This document shows positions 9,331 to 20,535 of a DNA stretch of 64,000 bases, piece after piece. The notes below the pieces were generated by a model. The model had not been told where the DNA came from and ran no database searches. It saw nothing but the letters and a program-made list of their open reading frames with translations. Made by a program: the position numbers and the translations under genes. The first letter of the stretch is position 1. Every line of letters starts with the position of its first letter. Source of the stretch: Nocardia sp. NBC_00565 (GTDB lineage: Bacteria; Actinomycetota; Actinomycetes; Mycobacteriales; Mycobacteriaceae); assembly GCF_036345915.1 (NCBI RefSeq), contig NZ_CP107785.1:3906001-3970000 (forward strand), in the 5' to 3' direction.

Positions 9331-10313
9331 TGGCGCGGTGCCCGTCCGCTCGGGGCGCCGAACGCGTGGCGCCGGGTGGAGACGAACCGGACCACATCCG
9401 AGATCCAGTCCCGATCGGTCTGCAGGGTGAGCACCGGTGCGCCGCAACTGCGCAAGGCCTGTTCGACCTGGACGCGATGGCGTTGCGCGGCGGCCCCGAA
9501 ATCGGCGCGCAGTGCGGGCGTCACGCTGAATTCGCGGGTGCGCCCGGTCTCCGGATCATGCAGCACCACATCGCCCACATCTGGCAGCGACAGATCGCGC
9601 GGATCGAGCACCTCGACCGCGAGCAGATCATGGCGCGCCGAAATCGCGCGCAGTGAACGCTGCCAGTTGATGTCACCGAGGAAATCGCTGATGACCACCG
9701 CGAGTCCGCGCTTGCGCTGCGGGCGGCGCAGCGATTCGATCGCCTCGCGCAGATCACCGCGCACGCCGTCGCGGGCGTGCGGCGTGGTCGCGATATCGCG
9801 CAGCATCGACTGTGCGTGCACCCGGCCGCTGCGCGCGGGAATGCGCACCAACTGCTCACCGGTCGCGACGACCGCGCCGATCCGATTGCCGCCACCCCTG
9901 GTGAGGTGGGTGATCGCCGCGGCGGCCGCGATCGCCAGATCGCGCTTCTGACACAGCGCGGTGCCGAAATCTAGGCTGGCCGACAGGTCGACCACCATCC
10001 AGGTCTCGAGTTCCCGGTCCGCGATCATCTGCCGCACATGCGGATGGGTCGTGCGGGCGGTGACCGACCAATCCATCTGCCGCACATCGTCGCCGGGCTG
10101 ATATGTCCGAGCCTCACCCGGCTCCGAGCCGGGACCCGGGATCAATCCGAGGTGGTCGCCGTGCAGGACACCGTCGAGCCTGCGGCGGACGGTCAGTTCC
10201 AGCGTTTTCAGCGCCGCCGTCAGCTTCGGATCGGCGAGTTCACCCGATCGGAAGGACGGCGGTGCGTGCGGTGACGTCGGCACAGGTGGAACCGGATCAG
10301 ATGCCGAGGTCAC
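9327..10313 (-). CDS. DUF58-family protein (Rv1480-like)
   Basis: A 328-residue protein with the DUF58 core RTYQPGDDVRQMDWSVTART, followed by an atypical VWA-like fold (MVVDLSASLDFG, AVVISDFLGDINW). The N-terminal 25 residues are Pro/Ser-rich. DUF58 proteins accompany MoxR ATPases and VWA membrane proteins, and their exact chemistry is unknown. Its GTG start overlaps the moxR stop and its stop overlaps the VWA start, so the three genes form one coupled unit. Confidence 0.9.
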   Translation of the reverse strand: MTSASDPVPPVPTSPHAPPSFRSGELADPKLTAALKTLELTVRRRLDGVLHGDHLGLIPGPGSEPGEARTYQPGDDVRQMDWSVTARTTHPHVRQMIADRELETWMVVDLSASLDFGTALCQKRDLAIAAAAAITHLTRGGGNRIGAVVATGEQLVRIPARSGRVHAQSMLRDIATTPHARDGVRGDLREAIESLRRPQRKRGLAVVISDFLGDINWQRSLRAISARHDLLAVEVLDPRDLSLPDVGDVVLHDPETGRTREFSVTPALRADFGAAAQRHRVQVEQALRSCGAPVLTLQTDRDWISDVVRFVSTRRHAFGAPSGRAPRQ

Positions 10314-11515
10314 TTCGGCTGGTTATTGCCGGAAGCGGGAGACATCTGCGCGACCGGCGGCTGCGGCACCGCATCCTGAGGAGGTGCGGGCGGCTGCGGA
10401 ATCTGCGGCGCGCCGTGCGGACCCATGGCTGCGGCGGCCGGAGCGGGCGCGGCGGCAGCGCCCGGCGCCACGGCCTGCGGCGCGACCTGCGGCAGCCCGA
10501 CCGTCTGCAGCACGCGCTTGATCACATCGTCCGGGCTGATCTCATCGGCGAGCGCGTCGTAGGACAGCACCAGACGGTGGCGCAGCACATCCGGAATCAC
10601 CTCGACGACATCCTGCGGCACCACATAATCGCGACCGCGGATCAGCGCGACCGCGCGGGCCGCGGCGATGATGCCGAGGCTGGCGCGCGGTGAGGCGCCG
10701 TAGGCGATCCAGCTGGCCACATCCTGCATGCCGAAGTCGGCGGGCCTACGGGTCGCCACGATCACCCGGACCACGTAGTCGACCAGCGCATGGTGCACGA
10801 ACGTATTCGCCGCCACCTTCTGCAGCCGGATCAGCTCGGCGGGATCCAGGATCGGCTTGGCCTCCGGCGGAGTCACACCCATCCGGTAGATGATCTCGCG
10901 CTCTTCCTCCACCGACGGGTAGTCGACGACGACCTTGAACAGAAAGCGGTCGCGCTGCGCCTCGGGCAGCGGGTACACGCCCTCGCTCTCGATCGGATTC
11001 TGCGTCGCCATGACCAGGAACGGATCGGGCATCGGGTAGGTCTTGCCACCGATCGACACGTGCCGCTCGGCCATCACCTCGAGCAGCGCGGACTGCACCT
11101 TGGCCGGCGCGCGGTTGATCTCGTCGGCGAGTACGAAGTTCGCGACCACCGGGCCGAGTTCGGTATCGAATTCTTCCCGGCCCTGACGGTAGATCCGGGT
11201 ACCGATGAGGTCGGTGGGCACCAGGTCGGGGGTGAACTGGACGCGCGAGAACGAACCGCCGACGACCCTGGCAAAGGTCTCGACCGCAAGGGTTTTGGCG
11301 ATACCCGGGACACCCTCGAGCAGTACGTGACCGCGTGCCAGCACCCCGACGAGCAGCCGTTCGACGAGCCGATCCTGGCCGACGATAACGCGCTTGACCT
11401 CGTATATCGCCTTCTCGAGGGTCTGGACGTCACGCTCCAGGGTGCTGGGTGCGGGAGCAGCGGCCTCTTTCGCCAAACTTGCCCCGCTCACACCGTCCGT
11501 CGAAGTCACCAACAT
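10310..11515 (-). CDS. moxR1: MoxR-family AAA+ ATPase
   Basis: A 401-residue AAA+ chaperone-like ATPase. Walker A is the variant GVPGIAKT, Walker B is VLADEINRAPAK, and sensor 1 is MATQNPIESEGVYPLPEAQ with the Arg finger in QRDRF. These features are standard for MoxR. Beyond about residue 340 the protein ends in a low-complexity Ala/Pro/Gln-rich tail (VAPQAVAPGAAAAPAPAAAA and more), a flexible extension longer than in many homologues. The start ATG 11515 is uncertain by a few codons (GTG at 11509 is an alternative). It lies between ripA and the DUF58/VWA genes, as in mycobacteria (Rv1479). Confidence 0.92.
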   Translation of the reverse strand: MLVTSTDGVSGASLAKEAAAPAPSTLERDVQTLEKAIYEVKRVIVGQDRLVERLLVGVLARGHVLLEGVPGIAKTLAVETFARVVGGSFSRVQFTPDLVPTDLIGTRIYRQGREEFDTELGPVVANFVLADEINRAPAKVQSALLEVMAERHVSIGGKTYPMPDPFLVMATQNPIESEGVYPLPEAQRDRFLFKVVVDYPSVEEEREIIYRMGVTPPEAKPILDPAELIRLQKVAANTFVHHALVDYVVRVIVATRRPADFGMQDVASWIAYGASPRASLGIIAAARAVALIRGRDYVVPQDVVEVIPDVLRHRLVLSYDALADEISPDDVIKRVLQTVGLPQVAPQAVAPGAAAAPAPAAAAMGPHGAPQIPQPPAPPQDAVPQPPVAQMSPASGNNQPK

Positions 11516-11653
11516 CCCCGCTTTCGCTTTGGTCCTGTGCGTGCTGCCACAACTATTCCAGGTAATGGCCGCATACGCCGCAACCGGACCCGAGATCACG
11601 GCAAATCAACAGGTTTGCGCGGTCGGGTTCGCGACGTAGGGCCCAGCCTAGGG

Positions 11654-13081
11654 TCAGGAGACGATCCGCACCGCGTACGGCATGATCCCGCCCTCGCGCA
11701 CCGGGGAGACGCGGACGACCTCACCGGACTGCGGCGCCTCCACCATCTTCCCGTTTCCGAGGTAGAGGGCAACGTGTTCGCTGCCGTTCGGCCCCCAGAA
11801 CAGCATGTCGCCGCGGGTCCGTTCGCCGACCGGGACCCGGGTGCCCGCGTTGTACTGATAGCCGCTGTAGTGCGGCAGCGAGACGCCGATCCCGGCGAAC
11901 GCGTAGATCATCAGACCCGAGCAGTCGAAGCCGACCTTGTCGTAGTCGCCGTAGCTGTCGGCGACACCGCCGTCGTGGATGCCGAGAGTCGGCCCGTCCT
12001 CGTCGCCGCCACCCCAGGCATAGATGACGCCCAGCTGGGACATCGCGCGATCGACAACGGTTTCGACCGCGTCGGAGCCGCCGATCGAGGGCATGCTCGG
12101 CGTGGTTGTGCGCGGCCTGGTCTGGCGCGGCGGCGGCGAATCCTCCATCTGAACGTGCGGACGCTTGCCCGCGCCGGTTTGCGCAGCGCGATCCTTGGCG
12201 GCCTGATCCTGTGCCGCGCGGGCGGCGGCGGCCGCGGCGGCCGCGCGCACGGCGGCCTCCTCGGCCTTGCGCTGTTGGTCCCACGCCAGATAGGCCTCGC
12301 GTTGGCCTTGTAGCCCGGCCACATTCGTGCGCGCGATATCCAAGCGCCCCTGCGCCGACGTGCGCTCGCGTAGTAGCCCCTCCCGTTCGGCGGCCTGCTG
12401 ATCCTGTTCGGCCTTCACCGCGGCGACCGCGTGCTCGGCGTCGGCCTTCTTCTGCTCGGCCTCGGCAGCGGCCGCGTCGGCGAGCGACTTCGCCCGGCGC
12501 GCAATGGAATTCTTATTGCCCTGATCGATCTGGGCGCGGCGCAGCGAATCGAGCACCGACCGCTGATTCTTCGACACCAGGGTGAACACCTGGGCGCGAT
12601 CGAGGGCGACGTCCGGGGTGGCCGAGGATAGATAAGTGACCATCGAGGTCGCGGCGGGCCGGGTGTAGGCCTGTATCACGAACTGGTCGAAATTGCGCCG
12701 GGCCTGCTCGACTTGCGTTGCGGCGTCGGCGAGTTCGCGCTGGCTGTCCACCACCGCCGCCGCGGCCACATCGGCGGCATCGCGCGCGTCCTGCAGATCG
12801 ACGAGGGCCTTGTTGACCTCCTCGCGCTTCTGAGCAATGGCGGCGTCGAGCTCCTGCAGCTTCTGATCCGCCGCGGCGACCTGATTGATCAGCGCGCCGA
12901 CCTCGCTCACTCTGGCGTCGACTTGCGCTCCGGCGTCGGCGATCTGGCCGTCGCTCGGGTTCGGTGGAGCAGGCGGCACCGCGGCTACGGGTCCGGCCGT
13001 GACAAGCACAGCGGCAGTGACCAGCAACCCTAGAGCGACCCACAGCGGACGCCGAGAACCGGCTACGCCGTTGTTGCGCAT
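11654..13081 (-). CDS. ripA: secreted NlpC/P60 peptidoglycan endopeptidase, RipA-like
   Basis: A 475-residue precursor with a signal peptide (LWVALGLLVTAAVLVTAGPVAA), a long Ala/Gln/Glu-rich coiled coil (about residues 45-290), a basic Pro/Thr linker and a C-terminal NlpC/P60 domain. The catalytic Cys is in GFDCSGLMIYAF and the His in NGSEHVALYLG. The Glu in KMVEAP aligns with the third active residue of RipA. RipA cleaves D-Glu-mDAP bonds in stem peptides during daughter-cell separation, and its coiled coil keeps it inactive until processed. The start ATG 13081 has GGGAGG upstream. Mycobacteria have a second gene, ripB, next to it; here moxR follows directly and no ripB is present. Confidence 0.93.
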   Translation of the reverse strand: MRNNGVAGSRRPLWVALGLLVTAAVLVTAGPVAAVPPAPPNPSDGQIADAGAQVDARVSEVGALINQVAAADQKLQELDAAIAQKREEVNKALVDLQDARDAADVAAAAVVDSQRELADAATQVEQARRNFDQFVIQAYTRPAATSMVTYLSSATPDVALDRAQVFTLVSKNQRSVLDSLRRAQIDQGNKNSIARRAKSLADAAAAEAEQKKADAEHAVAAVKAEQDQQAAEREGLLRERTSAQGRLDIARTNVAGLQGQREAYLAWDQQRKAEEAAVRAAAAAAAARAAQDQAAKDRAAQTGAGKRPHVQMEDSPPPRQTRPRTTTPSMPSIGGSDAVETVVDRAMSQLGVIYAWGGGDEDGPTLGIHDGGVADSYGDYDKVGFDCSGLMIYAFAGIGVSLPHYSGYQYNAGTRVPVGERTRGDMLFWGPNGSEHVALYLGNGKMVEAPQSGEVVRVSPVREGGIMPYAVRIVS

Positions 13082-13345
13082 CGCACCTCCCAAGGACCCG
13101 ACTCCGGCTGAACCTCACGAGCCCCCTGCGAACCATCCCACTCAGTGGTTGACAGATAGCTCTCTCAACACTTCTTCCCCATCAGACATCATTCGAACCG
13201 TACGACACATCCGTCACCAATGAAACTCCAGTAACAGAACTACGTACGCGTAATTCGCCGATTGCCCAGAGATAGCCGCATGAGTGCGGGGATTCGGCCA
13301 GTCAAAACAAACCGACCGCTAGGAAAAGCCGCTGAACGGGTACCG

Positions 13346-13921
13346 CTACGCCGTGGAGTCCAGGTCGTCGTCGCGACTCGACACCCCTACCAGCACAGAC
13401 TCCTCAGCCGGACGACGGGACTTCAGCCAATACAGTCCACCCACCACGAGCGCCGCGCCCACAAGCAACACACTGGTGATCGCGGTCCAGGAGAACCCCT
13501 CCGGCTGGTCCAGCCGATCGACGAAGATCTGCGCCGCCTGTGCCGAATGACCCTGCTGACTCTTGGACGCGTCCTCGGCCCACTCCAGCTTCACCCGGCT
13601 GATCGAATCGCTGTAGGTGCCGACCCAGTCGTCGCTCAGCACCACCACAGTGCCGTGCTCGGTCTTGCCGACCGCGGTGGCCAGGTCACGTAGATTGGAG
13701 TCGTGGCCTGGATTGCCGGGAATCACCACGACACTGAGTTCGATGCCATGGCTTCGAGCGTCGGCGACGACCGCCTCGAGCGCGTCCTGGTCCTTACCCT
13801 TCGGAGTGGCGACATGGTTGTCGGCGACATCCTCCTTGATCTGGGCCAAGGTCTTATCGTCGATACCAGGCGGCAACTCGGCACGCATGGGTGGGAAAGC
13901 CAAGATGCAGGAGTCGGTCAT
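13346..13921 (-). CDS. Rv1476-like membrane protein
   Basis: A 191-residue protein with a soluble N-terminal domain (LPPGIDDKTLAQIKEDVADN, IELSVVVIPGNPGHDSNLRD) and one C-terminal membrane segment (WTAITSVLLVGAALVVGGLY) with a basic stop-transfer, then a short acidic tail. It resembles the small domain of TPM/YgcG-type proteins that carry an exposed domain and a C-terminal anchor. Placed between ripA and acn, it matches Rv1476 (about 186 residues). The frame is open to a GTG at 14002, so the start is uncertain. ATG 13921 gives the family length. Confidence 0.7.
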   Translation of the reverse strand: MTDSCILAFPPMRAELPPGIDDKTLAQIKEDVADNHVATPKGKDQDALEAVVADARSHGIELSVVVIPGNPGHDSNLRDLATAVGKTEHGTVVVLSDDWVGTYSDSISRVKLEWAEDASKSQQGHSAQAAQIFVDRLDQPEGFSWTAITSVLLVGAALVVGGLYWLKSRRPAEESVLVGVSSRDDDLDSTA

Positions 13922-14091
13922 CTTCCATCCGGTCTGTCGAGCCGCATCGGCACGCGAGGCGACGGGCATCCAAAACTGCGGGGTGAACCGGCACTTGCCC
14001 ACCGGCCACCCCGACTAGCTCGAAAGCACAGTACGCGACGGAGTGTCGCACCACCTCCGGACGGCGTGCAGAACGGCCCCCGTGCGTTTCA

Positions 14092-14107
14092 CAGGACAAG
14101 CGTACTG
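14092..14107 (+). promoter_or_regulatory. AcnR operator upstream of acn
   Basis: CAGGACAAGCGTACTG matches the AcnR consensus CAGNACnnnCGTACTG described for Corynebacterium glutamicum at all ten fixed positions. It lies about 180 bases before the acn start, and acnR itself follows acn. This supports direct TetR-type repression of aconitase. The TACTGT/TTAGGCT at its right edge may belong to the -10 region. Confidence 0.75.
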
Positions 14108-14111
14108 TTAG

Positions 14112-17105
<2,994 letters not shown>

Positions 17106-17123
17106 TCGACTGTGCGGTAGTGG

Positions 17124-17155
17124 GTCCGCGCACCGCATCCGTGCGGTGCGCGGAC
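17124..17155 (+). terminator. acn transcription terminator
   Basis: A perfect 14-base-pair stem (GTCCGCGCACCGCA with its complement) and a TCCG tetraloop start 18 bases after the acn stop. The T-run is weak (CTCTTC), which is common in actinobacteria. Confidence 0.75.
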
Positions 17156-17249
17156 CTCTTCACTTAGCGCACAGCCGTTTTTCGCGCTGCACAGCAGTTT
17201 CAGCCCGCTTCGCACCGCATTGCCCGCTTCGCTCGGAGGAGCCCGCCAG

Positions 17250-17816
17250 ATGCCCAAAGTCAGTGACGATCACCTCGCCGCCCGGCGTAGTCAGATTCTC
17301 GACGGGGCGCGGGCCTGTTTCGGCGAATACGGGTACGACGGTGCCACCGTACGCCGACTGGAAGAAGCCATCGGGCTCTCCCGCGGTGCCATCTTCCATC
17401 ACTTCCGGGATAAGGACGCGCTGTTCCTGGCCCTCGCGCAAGAAGACGCGAACCGCATGGCCGATGTCGCGGCCAACCAGGGGCTGGTCCAGGTCATGCG
17501 CGATATGCTGGCGCACCCCGAGCAATTCAATTGGCTCGGAACACGTTTGGAGATCGCGCGGAGGTTGCGCACCGATCCCGAATTCCGTGCGGGCTGGACC
17601 CAGCGCTCGGCCGAACTGACCGCCGCTACCCTCGCTCGGCTGGAACGCCGCAAAGCCGCTGGCGCACTGCGCGACGACGTCCCCACCGATGTACTGCTCG
17701 GCTATCTGGATCTGGTGCTGGACGGCTTGATCGCCCGTATCGCTTCGGGCCACACGAATGAAAACCTTTCGGCGGTGCTGGATCTCGTCGAAGCTTCGGT
17801 GCGCCGCAAGGAGTGA
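17250..17816 (+). CDS. acnR: TetR-type aconitase repressor AcnR
   Basis: A 188-residue regulator with an N-terminal TetR helix-turn-helix (RRSQILDGARACFGEYGY, then VRRLEEAIGLSRGAIFHHF) and a ligand-binding C-terminal domain. The length equals that of C. glutamicum AcnR. Its position directly after acn and the matching operator upstream of acn make the assignment firm. In corynebacteria AcnR senses citrate and Mg2+, known for that species and not shown here. The ATG at 17250 has GGAGGAG eight bases upstream; the extra in-frame start at 17220 would include that site and was rejected. Confidence 0.92.
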   Translation: MPKVSDDHLAARRSQILDGARACFGEYGYDGATVRRLEEAIGLSRGAIFHHFRDKDALFLALAQEDANRMADVAANQGLVQVMRDMLAHPEQFNWLGTRLEIARRLRTDPEFRAGWTQRSAELTAATLARLERRKAAGALRDDVPTDVLLGYLDLVLDGLIARIASGHTNENLSAVLDLVEASVRRKE

Positions 17817-17830
17817 GATTCACCGCCGGG

Positions 17831-18625
17831 TCAGAAGTTGGCGTTGATGTAGTCGGCGGCGTGGGTGGTCCAGAGGACGTTGGTGCCGGGCATGTTGTGG
17901 CCGGAGTAGAGAACGTGCTGGCCGTCGGGCCAGGGGGTGAGGTAGCCGATTACGCCGTTGACCGCCGTGGCGTAGCGGTTGATGTTGGCGATGGGGTCGA
18001 TCATCAGAAAGCGGAGCAGTTCGGCGAAGATCAGTGGGGCCACGTTGCCGATGCGGGCGCCTTCTACGAAGGAGAACGGTGAGATACCGACATCGATTAC
18101 ACGCAGTGGGGAGTCCCCGGGTGTCGAGGTGATGATGTCGTTCGGGTTCGCGTATTCGCGGACCTTGACGACAGCGGGCCAATCGCCGCGTTCGCCGTGC
18201 AGGCCATAGGTCGTTGCCGGGCAGAGGTTGCCGACCGATTGGCCGCGCTTGCGCAGCGGGTTGGCGATACTGACGGCGAACGCGATCTCCAGCGGTGAAC
18301 CGTCGGCATTCTTGTAGATGCCCGACTTCACCCCTTCGAGGATTTTGCTCGCACAGATACTGCCGAGTGAATAGCTCAGCAGCCCACAGACATTCGGCGA
18401 GTCCTGGATCGCCTGCACACCGGCCGCGACGCCGAGTCGGATCGAAGTATCCAGCGATGGGCCCCACACGTCCGGCGTGGGACCGACCGAGGCGGGCCAG
18501 TCCGGCTCGAACGCGGTGAAGCGATGGGTGTCGAGCAGTTTGGTGACATCGCGGAGCATGCCGGCCGGTGTCCCGTTGCTGTTCCGCGGCTCGCCGGTAC
18601 CGCGGAGGGTGATGATGTCGATCAT
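17831..18625 (-). CDS. alpha/beta-hydrolase of LysB / cutinase-like type
   Basis: A 264-residue protein with the nucleophile motif SYSLGS (pattern GxSxG-like), an acidic residue in YANPNDIIT and a late His in YSGHNMPGT or WTTHAADYI, giving a plausible Ser-Asp-His triad. Overall spacing and stretches such as VWGPSLDTSIRLGVAAGVQ resemble mycobacteriophage lysin B, which cleaves the mycolyl-arabinogalactan ester, and PE-PPE/cutinase-like serine esterases. No signal peptide is visible, which also fits LysB. Substrate is unproven. The ATG at 18625 has AAGGAG upstream. A box like the one before the MarR/cupin genes lies 72 bases upstream, suggesting shared control. No other phage genes surround it. 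Confidence 0.65.
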   Translation of the reverse strand: MIDIITLRGTGEPRNSNGTPAGMLRDVTKLLDTHRFTAFEPDWPASVGPTPDVWGPSLDTSIRLGVAAGVQAIQDSPNVCGLLSYSLGSICASKILEGVKSGIYKNADGSPLEIAFAVSIANPLRKRGQSVGNLCPATTYGLHGERGDWPAVVKVREYANPNDIITSTPGDSPLRVIDVGISPFSFVEGARIGNVAPLIFAELLRFLMIDPIANINRYATAVNGVIGYLTPWPDGQHVLYSGHNMPGTNVLWTTHAADYINANF

Positions 18626-18696
18626 CGGATTCTCCTTGTGCACCGCACTTCGGTGCGATAGCTCCAGGTTGAACCTATGACGTCGTAGAAACCCGA

Positions 18697-18708
18697 GTAG
18701 CGAACTAC
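18697..18708. promoter_or_regulatory. possible MarR box upstream of the LysB-like gene
   Basis: GTAGCGAACTAC is a dyad (GTAG/CTAC) matching the right half of the marR-cupin intergenic site (GTAGCGAATTAT). It lies just after the marR stop and 72 bases before the LysB-like ATG. Confidence 0.35.
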
Positions 18709-18709
18709 C

Positions 18710-19219
18710 TCATTTCGCGCCTCCCTCGAGGCTGCCGAGCAACACACGGGCGATCCGGTCGAGTTCGCGCCGGTCCTTCGCGGATAGCACCGACAACATG
18801 CGGGTTTCGTTCTCGGTGTGCGCGGTGACCACGGTGTCGATCAGTTTGCGTCCCGCATCGGTAAGCGCGACCCGCACCGCACGCCGATCCTCGGCATCGG
18901 CGATGCGCCGGACCAGCTTCGCCGACTCCAGGCGATCGAGCCGCCCGGTCATCCCCGCACGCGACAGCATCAGCGTGTCGGCGAGCACCGACGGGTTCAG
19001 CTCGAACGGCGCCCCCGAACGCCGCAGTGCGGCAAGCACATCGAACTCCCCCCGCTGCAGCCCGTGCGCGGTGAACACCGCCTCGATCTCCCGCTGTGCG
19101 ACGACGAGCAGCCGGCCGAGCCGCCCGACCACACCCATTGCCTCCAACTCGAGGTCCGGTCGTTCCCGGTTCCACTGCTCGACGATCGCGTCCACCGGAT
19201 CTTGTTTCATCTCACCCAT
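18710..19219 (-). CDS. MarR-family transcriptional regulator
   Basis: A 169-residue winged-helix regulator with the recognition region PSVLADTLMLSRAGMTGRLD and the wing VRRIADAEDRRAVRVALTDA, both typical of MarR. A C-terminal helix pair would dimerise. It diverges from a cupin gene across a 71-base gap containing an inverted repeat, so it probably represses both. The start may be ATG 19219 or ATG 19210; a TTG at 19225 is less likely. Confidence 0.85.
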   Translation of the reverse strand: MGEMKQDPVDAIVEQWNRERPDLELEAMGVVGRLGRLLVVAQREIEAVFTAHGLQRGEFDVLAALRRSGAPFELNPSVLADTLMLSRAGMTGRLDRLESAKLVRRIADAEDRRAVRVALTDAGRKLIDTVVTAHTENETRMLSVLSAKDRRELDRIARVLLGSLEGGAK

Positions 19220-19231
19220 GGACAAGATTCT

Positions 19232-19260
19232 ATTCGCTGAGATATAGTTCGGTAGCGAAT
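19232..19260. promoter_or_regulatory. operator between marR and cupin gene
   Basis: Arms ATTCGCT and AGCGAAT are separated by 15 bases including the TA-rich GATATAG. The site covers the shared promoter region of the divergent marR and cupin genes, the usual place for MarR autoregulation. Confidence 0.5.
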
Positions 19261-19290
19261 TATCAACAACCGAATCACTTGGAGAGCATC

Positions 19291-19791
19291 GTGAGCACCA
19301 CCACCGACCGCAAGTTCGCCATCCGCCAACCCAACGACGCCGAGACCCTGGTGACCCCGTCGGTCACCATGCGCCTGCTCATCGACTCGAACGAGGCGGG
19401 CGGTGCGGTCAGCCACCTGGAGGTCAACATGGCCACGGGCGCGGACGGCGCCGCCCCGCACTACCACACCAAGTCCGACGAGCTGTTCTACGTCGCGGAC
19501 GGTGAACTGCAGGTGCTGGCGGGCGATGAGATCGTCACCGTGGGCGCGGGCGGTTCGATCGTCGTCCCCAAGCTGATGCCGCACGCCTTCGGCGCGACCC
19601 CGGACAGCTCGGCGCGGATCCTGATCGCGCTGATGCCGGCCGTCGAACGCTTCGGCTACTTCCGGCTGCTCGACCGGTTGGTCAAGGGCGAGGCGAGCTT
19701 CGAGGATCTCGCGGCATCGCAGGAGGAGTACGACAACTGGTTCGTGGAATCCCCCGAGTGGTGGGCCGAGCGCAACGCCAACCGTCGTTGA
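19291..19791 (+). CDS. cupin-domain protein
   Basis: A 166-residue single-cupin protein. The metal-binding motif 1 is PHYHTKSDELFYVADGELQ (two His and a Glu) and motif 2 is PKLMPHAFG with the third His. These suggest a mononuclear metal site as in quercetinase-like dioxygenases or sugar isomerases, but the substrate cannot be told. The start is GTG 19291 with GGAGAG upstream. The neighbouring MarR gene, divergent and sharing an operator, suggests induction by a small aromatic or lipophilic compound, which is inference. Confidence 0.8.
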   Translation: MSTTTDRKFAIRQPNDAETLVTPSVTMRLLIDSNEAGGAVSHLEVNMATGADGAAPHYHTKSDELFYVADGELQVLAGDEIVTVGAGGSIVVPKLMPHAFGATPDSSARILIALMPAVERFGYFRLLDRLVKGEASFEDLAASQEEYDNWFVESPEWWAERNANRR

Positions 19792-19983
19792 GTTCACGCC
19801 TGCGCCACTGCAATATTGAACGCACAACCGCCAACTGCGGGCAATACAAACCGAACGAATCCGTCCGGAAGTAGCTCAACGATTGCGGGAGCTCGTTTGT
19901 GCTCACACCGAAAATCTTTCGGCGCAAGCGCATCCCGAGTTCAAATCTGGTTTGCCAGCGGCTGTGAAATCTGTCGATCCGAA

Positions 19984-20032
19984 CCGAGCGGGACCCCTTG
20001 CGCGATATGATCCAGTTCCCGCTCGGGGGTCC
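19984..20032 (+). promoter_or_regulatory. leader hairpin with two alternative pairings
   Basis: CCGAGCGGGA (19984-19993) can pair with TCCCGCTCGG (20017-20026). Alternatively GGACCCC (19991-19997) can pair with GGGGTCC (20026-20032). The two stems overlap and exclude one another. The element ends 32 bases before the ATG of the putative graspetide precursor. It might be a terminator of upstream transcription or an attenuator; no T-run is present. Confidence 0.4.
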
Positions 20033-20064
20033 TGGCAAATCGCGAGCAGATCGGAGAGCTCACT

Positions 20065-20523
20065 ATGACCGACGCAATCCACCTCCCCGGTACCGCACCG
20101 ACGGGTGACCGCGTCCCCGCGTTGCAGGGACTGCTGGTGGCCGAGTCGGAACGAGATTTCACCGTCAGAGTGACCGAAGGAACGTGGACCTTTCGGCGCG
20201 ACGACGTGCTTCGGGTACTGGACTGGACCGATGACGCGGCCGCCGAGCGCGACGGCCGCCCGGTGCGGATGGATATCCGCCCGGGCGCGACCGCCGATTT
20301 CACCCGGCGCCTGCGCATCGACCTCGTCGACCGGCCGATGACGCTGTCCGCGGAACCCTCCGCGGCACTGGGAGATGAAGCGCTGCAACAACTCACCACA
20401 TCCTGGGCCGACGGCCTCCAGCTCGCCGAATGCCCGGGCGTCAGCGGTGCGACCTTCACTTACTGCCAAACCAAATCGCTCGCGACAAGCGACGACGGCA
20501 TAAACTGCGACAGTCTCGACTGA
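20065..20523 (+). CDS. putative graspetide (omega-ester peptide) precursor
   Basis: A 152-residue acidic protein of no family I recognise. The first 130 residues look folded (FTVRVTEGTWTFRRDDVLRV, MDIRPGATADFTRRLRIDLV). The last 22 are rich in Thr/Ser, Lys and Asp (CQTKSLATSDDGINCDSLD), the composition of an omega-ester peptide core, and TK..TSDD recalls the microviridin core pattern TxKxPSD. It lies 12 bases upstream of an ATP-grasp gene of the MvdD/graspetide-ligase type, so it is likely its substrate. An alternative is a conserved partner protein that is not modified. The ATG has GGAGAG upstream. Confidence 0.5.
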   Translation: MTDAIHLPGTAPTGDRVPALQGLLVAESERDFTVRVTEGTWTFRRDDVLRVLDWTDDAAAERDGRPVRMDIRPGATADFTRRLRIDLVDRPMTLSAEPSAALGDEALQQLTTSWADGLQLAECPGVSGATFTYCQTKSLATSDDGINCDSLD

Positions 20524-20535
20524 ACGGGACTGCGT

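Noticed and set aside
11673..13081. Long plus-strand frames opposite ripA
   Set aside because: The minus-strand frame has signal peptide, coiled coil and NlpC/P60 catalytic residues; the plus-strand frames are shadows.
17831..18625. Prophage remnant suggested by the LysB-like gene
   Set aside because: No integrase, structural or att-like sequences nearby; flanking genes keep a conserved chromosomal order.
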